Shown here: in pieces, positions 27,398 to 33,731 of the stretch
Position numbering within the stretch: the first letter of the stretch is position 1
How the letters are laid out: each line of letters opens with the position of its first letter
From: Candidatus Peribacteria bacterium
Lineage (GTDB): Bacteria; Patescibacteriota; Gracilibacteria; BD1-5; UBA6164
Direction: 5' to 3'
DNA: 64,000 nucleotides
NCBI GenBank assembly: GCA_023898505.1
Contig: CP060226.1
Span: 310,001-374,000 of the forward strand
Made by a program: the position numbers and the translations under genes
The notes under the pieces: model-generated
Databases searched by the model: none
What the model saw: only the letters and a program-made list of their open reading frames with translations
What the model was told of the DNA's origin: nothing

Positions 27398-28456
27398 CTA
27401 TTTCTGTTTTCTCCTCCAAAAGAACACTCCAAGTCCACCGATTAAAAGTCCTACCAGTACAGCTCCACCAATTTCTAAAATTTCTTCAAATTCTTCTTCA
27501 TCCTCTTCATCTTCGCTATCTTTATCAGAATCTTCCTTTTCGCCATAGAAATTTTGGATCAGTTTTACTCCATTTTCATCATCTTCAGATTTATCTTCAT
27601 CTTCGAATTCTTCTTCATTCTCAGATTCAAAATCTTCATCTTCGTTTTCTTGAGAAATTTGACCATCGATTTTTACACCTTCTTTTGCATATTTTGAAGG
27701 TAAAGCAACTCCAAAAGCTCCGTCTAAATCAACATCAACTAACTTTACAAAAACTTGCTCATCAGTATCAGGATAATTTGGTAAATCTACTTCAAAAGCT
27801 GTTCCTTGTACTTTTGAATCTTTACAGTGATATGTCCATGCTTTTTCGGAAAAAAGAGGAGAACCGTCAAGCGATTTGATGCACTGAGTAAAAGTTCCAA
27901 AAGGTGTTTTAACTGTCTCGTTTATACCGACAATTTTTGATTCATCTTCAGCTTCTCCCACCAAAAGTTCATTCATAAAATAATCTCCAACTTGCGGATT
28001 CCCCGTCACCCATTTTCCAGCAATCGCTCCATCAACTCCTGCCCACCAAGCTCCGTGATGATCGACAAACTTTCCATCTTCGTAATTATCCACATGTTCA
28101 CCAAAATACCACACATCACCTGTTTTTTTGTGTTGTGCGAGATAATCACGAGTATCTTCAATCAATTCTCCATCTAAATACACACGATCCCAAAAAACCA
28201 AAGTTTCCACTCCTTGAACGGTTTTTGTCCAACCAGGAACCATAATGACAATTTTTTCCAGTCCGTCTTCAGTCTCTGATTCGTAAACCAATTTTTTTCC
28301 GATTGGAAGCGAAAAATATGGATTATCAATTTCGGTGGTAAAGTCCGACGGATTGATATTTGGTGGATTTGTGCGTGGATTATAATTTTCCGCCGCCAAA
28401 GTTTGCCCTACCGCCATAAAGGCAAACAATGCACAAAAAGTTAGAAATTTTTTCAT
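27398..28456 (-). CDS. Secreted, membrane-anchored surface protein with acidic stalk
   Basis: A 352-residue protein with a clear signal peptide (KKFLTFCALFAFMAVGQTLA, cleavage after AA). Residues 25-250 form a globular domain with conserved Trp/Asp/His-rich segments (DYLAQHKKTGDVWYFGEHVD, HHGAWWAGVDGAIAGKWV). A very acidic stalk follows (about 265-325), then a C-terminal anchor (VLVGLLIGGLGVFFWRRKQK). Third gene of a cassette with a response regulator and a sensor kinase, so its expression may be set by them. Stop TAG; no TGA glycine among about 25. Confidence 0.8.
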   Translation of the reverse strand: MKKFLTFCALFAFMAVGQTLAAENYNPRTNPPNINPSDFTTEIDNPYFSLPIGKKLVYESETEDGLEKIVIMVPGWTKTVQGVETLVFWDRVYLDGELIEDTRDYLAQHKKTGDVWYFGEHVDNYEDGKFVDHHGAWWAGVDGAIAGKWVTGNPQVGDYFMNELLVGEAEDESKIVGINETVKTPFGTFTQCIKSLDGSPLFSEKAWTYHCKDSKVQGTAFEVDLPNYPDTDEQVFVKLVDVDLDGAFGVALPSKYAKEGVKIDGQISQENEDEDFESENEEEFEDEDKSEDDENGVKLIQNFYGEKEDSDKDSEDEEDEEEFEEILEIGGAVLVGLLIGGLGVFFWRRKQK

Positions 28457-28535
28457 GGTAAAAAAATTAAAGAAATAAAAATGTTTTTAAAAACAAGTGT
28501 ATTATATCTTTTGAAGATGAAGTTTCGCTGAAGAA

Positions 28536-29648
28536 TTAGAAAAAAATCTGAAAATTCGTTCCACTATTTTCTTTGCTTTCCACTTCAATCTTCCATCCAT
28601 ATTTTTCTACTAATTCTTTCACAATCGAAAGTCCAAGCCCTGCTCCACTTTCTTTTTCAAAACTTCTTGAGCCATCAGCTTTGTAAAATCTCTCAAAAAT
28701 TTTCGATACATTTTCTTCTGTAATTCCTACACCAAAATCCTGAACTGAAAATTTACCGTTTTCTGTAAGAGAGATGATAATTTTTCTATTTTTGTGCGAA
28801 AACTTAATGGCATTGTGAAGAAGGTTAAAAACTATTTTTTCTAAATCATCTTCATTTGCCAAAACTTGGAAATTTTCTAAATGAGTTTCAAAGAAGAGTC
28901 TTTTTTCTGTTGCTAAAGGTTTTATTTTCTCCAAAATATTTTCAATAAGTATTTTTAGATCTATCTCTGTTTTTCCCGATTTTTTTTCTGCTCGATCCAA
29001 TACTAAGAGATTTTCTGTGATGCAAATAAGTCTTTCTGATTCTTCCAAAATTTCTTCGAATCCTTCTTTTTGGTTAGCACGAATCATTGATTCACAAGTG
29101 GCTGAAATCGCCGAAAGAGGATTTTTGAGTTCATGAGAACTGTCGGCAATAAATCGTTTTTGTTCCTCCATTTTTTGTTTGATGGGTTCCAAAGTTTTTC
29201 CTGCCAAAAACCAAGCCAAAAATCCAGAAAGAAAGAGAATAAGAAGATTTAAAAGAAGTAAAATTTCTTCAAAATCTTGTGAAAAGTATTCTTGAAATGA
29301 CCGACTTTCTTTTTCCGAAAAAATTTGTCTCGTAAAAGCATCCATTTTTACTTCTTTCTCATTTAAAAAAACAAAAGTATATTCTCCACTTTCAAATTCA
29401 ACTTCTCCAATTTTTGCTTCTGGAAATTTTTCAGAAATAATTTTTGTCGCTTCTATTTGAGAAATATGCGGAAGATTTGAAATTTTATGTTCGGTGTAGA
29501 AAAAAAGTATTGCAGAGAAAAAAACTAGAATTCCACTTAAAATAAGAAGATAAAAAAAGGTAAGTTTGAGTCTTGCCTGGAAAAAACTATTTGATTTCCA
29601 AGCGATACCCAAGTCCACGAATGGTTTTGAGAATTTGTTCATCATCAT
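28536..29648 (-). CDS. Sensor histidine kinase
   Basis: About 370 residues. Two membrane helices (TFFYLLILSGILVFFSAILFF and LLLLNLLILFLSGFLAWFL) flank an extracytoplasmic loop. Then come the HisKA box with phospho-acceptor His (FIADSSHELKNPLSAIS) and a HATPase domain with N box (LLHNAIKFSHKN), G1 (VQDFGVGIT), F box and G2 (SGAGLGLSIV). The start was placed at the ATG cluster near 29648, inside the end of the response-regulator gene; an in-frame ATG at 29762 would give a less likely longer N-terminus. Stop TAA; no TGA. Confidence 0.88.
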   Translation of the reverse strand: MMMNKFSKPFVDLGIAWKSNSFFQARLKLTFFYLLILSGILVFFSAILFFYTEHKISNLPHISQIEATKIISEKFPEAKIGEVEFESGEYTFVFLNEKEVKMDAFTRQIFSEKESRSFQEYFSQDFEEILLLLNLLILFLSGFLAWFLAGKTLEPIKQKMEEQKRFIADSSHELKNPLSAISATCESMIRANQKEGFEEILEESERLICITENLLVLDRAEKKSGKTEIDLKILIENILEKIKPLATEKRLFFETHLENFQVLANEDDLEKIVFNLLHNAIKFSHKNRKIIISLTENGKFSVQDFGVGITEENVSKIFERFYKADGSRSFEKESGAGLGLSIVKELVEKYGWKIEVESKENSGTNFQIFF

Positions 29649-30267
29649 TGGTAAAAAGTTTCTTTCGTAAATTTTTAATATGTACCTCAATCGTATTGCT
29701 CCAATTTTCTTTGGCAAAATCAAAACAATGATCAAAGATTTTTTGCTGTGAAACAGCTTCATTTTTGTGCTGCACTAAAAACTCTAAAATTTCAAATTCT
29801 TTTGGAGTGAGCGAAATTTCGTTCCCACTTTTTGCTACTTTTCTTGCCGCTCCATCAAAAAAAATATTTTTTGTAAGTTCTATTTTTTTTGTTTTAAACA
29901 TTTTCGGACGACGAAGAAGAGCATGAACTCTTGCTAAAAGTTCTTCTAATTTAAAAGGCTTGGTGAGGTAATCATCTGCTCCAATATGGAGTCCTTTTAC
30001 TTTGTCTTCGAGTTCATTTTTTGCCGTCAGCATTAAAACAGGAGTAGAAATACCTTTTTCACGGATATTTTGGCAAATTTCAAAACCGTTTTTTTCTGGA
30101 AGTTGAATATCTAAAATAACCAGATCAATTTCTTTGTTATTTATAAGCCAAAATTTTTCTGCTTCTAATCCATTCCAAAAAGTTCCCACAGAGAAATTTT
30201 CTTGTTTCAAAACTCGCTCAATGGATTTTGCGAGGTTACGATTATCTTCAATAATTAAAATCTTCAT
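29587..30267 (-). CDS. OmpR-family response regulator
   Basis: A 226-residue regulator: receiver domain with acidic pocket (IIEDN), phospho-acceptor Asp in DLVILDIQLPEKNGFE, conserved Thr and Lys (VLMLTAKN, DYLTKPF), and a C-terminal winged-helix DNA-binding domain (LTPKEFEILEFLVQHKNEAVS, VHIKNLRKKL, IRGLGYRLE). It is the first gene of a three-gene cassette and overlaps the kinase gene by about 60 bp. No TGA glycine; stop TAG. Confidence 0.93.
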   Translation of the reverse strand: MKILIIEDNRNLAKSIERVLKQENFSVGTFWNGLEAEKFWLINNKEIDLVILDIQLPEKNGFEICQNIREKGISTPVLMLTAKNELEDKVKGLHIGADDYLTKPFKLEELLARVHALLRRPKMFKTKKIELTKNIFFDGAARKVAKSGNEISLTPKEFEILEFLVQHKNEAVSQQKIFDHCFDFAKENWSNTIEVHIKNLRKKLFTNDDEQILKTIRGLGYRLEIK

Positions 30268-30473
30268 AATATGATTTTATAAAAATATTCCTCTCCATTA
30301 TATGAATTATAGCTGAAGATTTCCTGAATATTTTTCAAAATGTCATTTTTTGCGGAGGTACGGAGCAAAAAATATCCGCTTATCCCCCTCATAAAAATAA
30401 AAAATCTTGTTTTCTATTCCTTATTCTTTAAAAAAGCAGAGTGAAAAAATATTAAATTGTAAAAATGTATGTC
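30268..30473 (-). repeat. 5' region and end arm of the two-component cassette
   Basis: No ORF. The arm from about 30350 is nearly the same as 8530-8662 and complements the 3' arm at 27190-27330 (AATCTTGTTTTCTATTCC, AAAAAGCAGAGTGAAAAA). Confidence 0.65.
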
Positions 30474-30616
30474 ATATAACGTTTAAGGATATGAGAAGTT
30501 TTGGAAAATCCTTTGAAATTATAATTATTTTTCCAAAATTTGGGAGAAAGAAATTTGGCTTCCTTTAAAAAATATTTTTGTGCCAAATTTCTTGAACCTC
30601 ATATCCTTTGTTATGT
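30474..30616 (-). repeat. attC site of kinase cassette, copy 2
   Basis: R' ATATAAC at 30474, R'' GTTATGT at 30610; otherwise the same as 21432-21574. Confidence 0.9.
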
Positions 30617-30627
30617 GATGTGCCTGT

Positions 30628-31167
30628 TTACGGTCGTTGTAGGAATAGCTTTGCTGTTATAATTTTTACGACATTTTCTACTGATTGATTAGTTGCATCA
30701 ATTCTAATTTCGTTTGGAAGTAATTCACGACTATTTATTTCATTGCTAATTTTTATTGCTGATTCAAAATCTCTATATCCACTTGAACGTGTTTCATCTA
30801 ATACTCTGGATTTCAGAATTTCGTCATCACTGACTGTTAGAGTAAAAAGGATATAGTTTTCTTGCTGAAAAACAGTATGAAGTTCTTTTATACGTTTATC
30901 TTCTAAGTCAGTGATAATAATATTTTTGAAACCATGTTTGATATAATTCTTTGCAACCAAAGAAAGATTTTCAAAAGCAATAGTCTCGTCTTCTTCGTAA
31001 GATATGGTTTCAATTCCTTTATTACGAAATTCTGGAATCCATCCAAACTCAAAACACGGGCAATTCAATTTTTCTTGAAGAGATTTTGCTACCGATGATT
31101 TTCCAGTTCCAGGAGCACCAGCAATAAAAATTATGTCGTAAAAATTATTTGTCATATTTTGTCTCAA
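30628..31167 (-). CDS. P-loop nucleotide kinase-like protein, copy 2
   Basis: Protein identical to the product of 21586-22125 (GAPGTGKSS). The 714-bp cassettes 21438-22151 and 30480-31193 have equal length with no visible difference, although they lie about 9 kb apart. This copy is the second cassette from the integrase, a position typical of recent insertion. See copy 1 for domains. Confidence 0.82.
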   Translation of the reverse strand: MRQNMTNNFYDIIFIAGAPGTGKSSVAKSLQEKLNCPCFEFGWIPEFRNKGIETISYEEDETIAFENLSLVAKNYIKHGFKNIIITDLEDKRIKELHTVFQQENYILFTLTVSDDEILKSRVLDETRSSGYRDFESAIKISNEINSRELLPNEIRIDATNQSVENVVKIITAKLFLQRP

Positions 31168-31187
31168 AGGTAGTAAACAGGCATTTC

Positions 31188-31285
31188 ACATAACGTTTCA
31201 GTATATGCGATGTTTTGCGAAGTGAAACGGAGCAAAATATGGGAGAGCGAAGTGCAAAGAGCGAACCGCATATACTGTGTTGTGC
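31188..31285 (-). repeat. attC site of the MvaI/BcnI-type RM cassette
   Basis: R' ACATAAC at 31188, R'' GTTGTGC at 31279. Outer stem CAGTATATGCG/CGCATATACTG: relative to the common stem, TCTG/CAGA became GCG/CGC on both sides, a compensated change. Confidence 0.9.
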
Positions 31286-31476
31286 GAGGGTTATTTTTCT
31301 GTAATGCAATGGAAGAAAAATAAAGTGCAACGACCCCTAAGCGTATTTTTCAATATTTTTTCATTCCTTATTATTTTGTTGAAGAATTTTATCATTATTT
31401 GGAATTTTTATTTTTTCGTTTTTCTTTTTCCAAGAGGGGTTAGGGGTGAATTGGAAAAAGAAAAACACCTTGTTTA
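31286..31476 (-). repeat. 3' end arm with conserved-loop hairpin
   Basis: No ORF. Inverted partner of 33490-33608 (TTTTTCAATATTTTTTC, GTTGAAGAATTT, GGAATTTTTATTTTTT). The loop AAGAGGGGTTAGGGGTGAATT recurs at about 31432 within a GTTTTTCTTTTTCC stem. A nested side hairpin TTATTTTTCT/AGAAAAATAA sits at 31290-31322. Confidence 0.7.
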
Positions 31477-32178
31477 TTAAAACTCTATTTCCTCAACTTT
31501 TTCATAAAGATTCTCTAAATTGTTCTCAAATACACGAAAACCTGTTCCATGATTTCTTGCCATTGTTCCTTTGTCGTGAAGTCTTAAATCAACAAGTAAA
31601 TGTTCATTTTCAAATTGATTTTTTAATATTGATTGAGAAGTACCACCTGAAAGAAGTCTTGCTCTTGTGAAATGAAAATATTCTATACCATCTCTTATTT
31701 CAACTTTTGCTTTTACTAAAAGCACATTTTTAACTTTTGCTTCAAATCTTTTTTCTATTTCTGCTAATTGCCAAACTGCAACGATGTTTCCACTAATATG
31801 CCTAACAGAAATAGAGCTATCATCAACATGTAAAAATAACCCTGCACTATTCGGAGTCATTCCCATTGTGTAGTACATTCCTTGTCTTCCGTCTTTATCT
31901 AAACTTCCATATTGTTTAATGGCTTCAAGTGGTGGCATTTTCCATGCTTTATTATTGAAAGTAAACAATGTTGTCATTCCAGTATGTTTTTCTCTTTGTG
32001 CTTTTAGTTCAATTTCTCCAAAGTCTGGAGAACTGATATTGTTTTCATCAATTTCTAAAAGAGTTTCCAAAGTATAACCAATTCCAGTTGGTCCTTTTCT
32101 CAAAGTTTTAACAAAACCCATTTTTTTAATGGCTGTTAATTTTTTTCTAATTTCATCAATAGTTATATTCATAATCAA
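31477..32178 (-). CDS. Type II restriction endonuclease, MvaI/BcnI family
   Basis: A 233-residue enzyme (or 231 from the second ATG) with the family signature MGFVKTLRKGPTGIGYTLE, catalytic core SPDFGEIELKAQR (D...ExK), TTLFTFNNKAW, and HDKGTMARNHGTGFRV near the C-terminus. MvaI and BcnI cut CCWGG and CCSGG as monomers; the exact site here is unknown. The start is 3 bp after the methylase stop. First cassette from the integrase. No TGA; stop TAA. Confidence 0.9.
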   Translation of the reverse strand: MIMNITIDEIRKKLTAIKKMGFVKTLRKGPTGIGYTLETLLEIDENNISSPDFGEIELKAQREKHTGMTTLFTFNNKAWKMPPLEAIKQYGSLDKDGRQGMYYTMGMTPNSAGLFLHVDDSSISVRHISGNIVAVWQLAEIEKRFEAKVKNVLLVKAKVEIRDGIEYFHFTRARLLSGGTSQSILKNQFENEHLLVDLRLHDKGTMARNHGTGFRVFENNLENLYEKVEEIEF

Positions 32179-32181
32179 AAA

Positions 32182-33399
32182 TTATTTAGTAAAAATTACA
32201 ATGTACTCATTTGCCATTGTGTTCTTAGTAGCACCAACTTTATTGCTTGGTGAGTTTTTAGAAGGCATTACTTTATTCAAAATATCTCTAACAAAAATAT
32301 TTTCAAACTTTAAGCCTAATTGTTCAAAAAATACTGCTGTAATTTGATCCATTGGAATTTGTACACCTCCGACAGTTCTGTTTCCAACAACAAAACAAAC
32401 TTTTCCATTTTTATTTAGATTTTTTACAACATTCTTTAAAACATTGTAATAACCATTGAAAAAATACATTACATCTTTTGAACGTTTTTCGTTAGATTTC
32501 TCAATTTTTTTTATAGTTTTTGTTAAAATTTCATTTCTATAAATTTCATCGTTTATTTTTCCTATTTTTCCAACTGCCTCTTTATCTACTTTATAATTTA
32601 TCTGTCCAAAAAAGTTTAAATCATTTACCCACTCTATACCAAAACTTGAATATTCTCCGTATGCGACAGTAGTTCTACTATCACCGTATGGTGGAGATGT
32701 AATCACGAGATCATAAGTTAATTTCTTATCTATTTCTTGTTCTGAATTTACAAGTATTGGTTTTGCCTCTTTAAGTGGTAAATCATTTTTTTTGAAAATT
32801 TCAATATTTGATTCAATATGTTTAATAATTTTATCTAAAACTTGATTTTCTGTATTTTCAATTTTCTCTTTTTTAATCCTGTATCTTTTAAACTCTCCAT
32901 TTCTTGTTAAAGATTGATCTCTACAAATAAAGGCAAAACAAATAATAAAAAAATCTTTGTAAATATATTCATTGTTTTTTAAAACAAACCTAATCTTTCC
33001 AAGATCTCTTTTGACCTCATCTGTATACCAATAATCAATATTATTTATTTCTGGAATATCTATATTTTTTTCATTTTTTAAATGTTCCTTAAACTTTTTA
33101 AAATCTTCTTCTAACTTTTTAAAATCATATTTTGTAGTTTTTACCTTTGCTATCAATAAAGAAAGAGGGTTTATATCAAAACCAAAAGATTCATGATTTT
33201 TTACACTCGCTTGAACTAAAGTAACCCCACTACCACAAAATGGATCAAAAATAATATCATCATTTTTTGCATATTCTTCAATTAAAAAATCAACTAGCAA
33301 TGGATGTAGCATTGCTGGGTATTTATGTACTTTATGCCTACCTCTTGTTAAAGGATTTCCTGCAAAAGTGAGATGATTTTTAATTGTTCTTTTATACAT
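32182..33399 (-). CDS. N4-cytosine (TSPPY-type) DNA methyltransferase
   Basis: A 405-residue methylase. SAM-binding motif IIFDPFCGSGVTLVQA and catalytic motif LVITSPPYGDS (S/TSPPY is typical of N4-cytosine enzymes), with PLTRGRHKVHKYPAMLHPLLV at the N-terminus and VCFVVGNRTVGGVQIPM at the C-terminus. It is the cognate partner of the downstream MvaI/BcnI-type nuclease; M.MvaI and M.BcnI are also N4C methylases. First gene of the attI-proximal cassette, so best placed for a common cassette promoter. No TGA; stop TAA. Confidence 0.9.
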   Translation of the reverse strand: MYKRTIKNHLTFAGNPLTRGRHKVHKYPAMLHPLLVDFLIEEYAKNDDIIFDPFCGSGVTLVQASVKNHESFGFDINPLSLLIAKVKTTKYDFKKLEEDFKKFKEHLKNEKNIDIPEINNIDYWYTDEVKRDLGKIRFVLKNNEYIYKDFFIICFAFICRDQSLTRNGEFKRYRIKKEKIENTENQVLDKIIKHIESNIEIFKKNDLPLKEAKPILVNSEQEIDKKLTYDLVITSPPYGDSRTTVAYGEYSSFGIEWVNDLNFFGQINYKVDKEAVGKIGKINDEIYRNEILTKTIKKIEKSNEKRSKDVMYFFNGYYNVLKNVVKNLNKNGKVCFVVGNRTVGGVQIPMDQITAVFFEQLGLKFENIFVRDILNKVMPSKNSPSNKVGATKNTMANEYIVIFTK

Positions 33400-33608
33400 A
33401 TTGTAGAAAGTTTTTAATTAAAACGTATATTTATAATATAACGAAATCTATAGTTTTTTCCACTTTAAATTAAATAATCATTTTTTGCGAGGAACGAAGC
33501 AAAAAATACCTTATATCCCCCTCATAAAAATAAAAAATAAAAATTCCATTCCTTTTTAAATTCTTCAACAAAATTCTTTATTAGAGAAAAAATATTGAAA
33601 AATATGTC
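33400..33608 (-). repeat. 5' region and end arm of the attI-proximal cassette
   Basis: No ORF. It carries CCCCCTCATAAAAAT and the arm complementary to 31286-31450. It shares most of its sequence with 12425-12528, the arm of the DUF262-HNH cassette. Confidence 0.65.
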
Positions 33609-33716
33609 GCACAACTATCCTTTATCCGAACTTATTATTTGATTTTATTACTTATAGTAATAAAATACGAATAAATTAATAATTCAGACAAGGTCTACAA
33701 AATCATTATATCCAAT
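33609..33716 (-). other. attI region / array-integrase junction
   Basis: Cassette-type sequence ends exactly at GCACAAC (33609-33615), the complement of the first cassette's R'' box. The next 100 bp, up to the integrase start, match no cassette. It contains the perfect palindrome ATTTTATTAC-ttata-GTAATAAAAT (33642-33666), which could bind the integrase or a regulator. By position this is attI. Confidence 0.75.
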
Positions 33717-33731
33717 ATGCAAAATACTCAA
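33705..33731 (-). promoter_or_regulatory. Candidate cassette promoter (Pc) at the 5' end of the integrase gene
   Basis: Reading toward the array, TTGAGT (33731-33726) and TATAAT (33710-33705) are separated by 15 bp; TTCTTG a few bases upstream gives 18. Its place, overlapping the integrase start and pointing into the cassettes, is that of Pc in class 1 integrons. Sequence match only. Confidence 0.4.

Noticed and set aside
6471..31285. Regularly recurring palindromic repeats as a CRISPR array.
   Set aside because: Spacing ranges from 0.24 to 4.2 kb, the intervals hold genes, and the repeats have R'/R'' boxes and asymmetric stems; no cas genes are present.
8530..33608. Cassette-end inverted repeats as terminal repeats of transposons.
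   Set aside because: They sit directly against attC boxes, there is no transposase or target duplication, and every cassette has its own matching pair.
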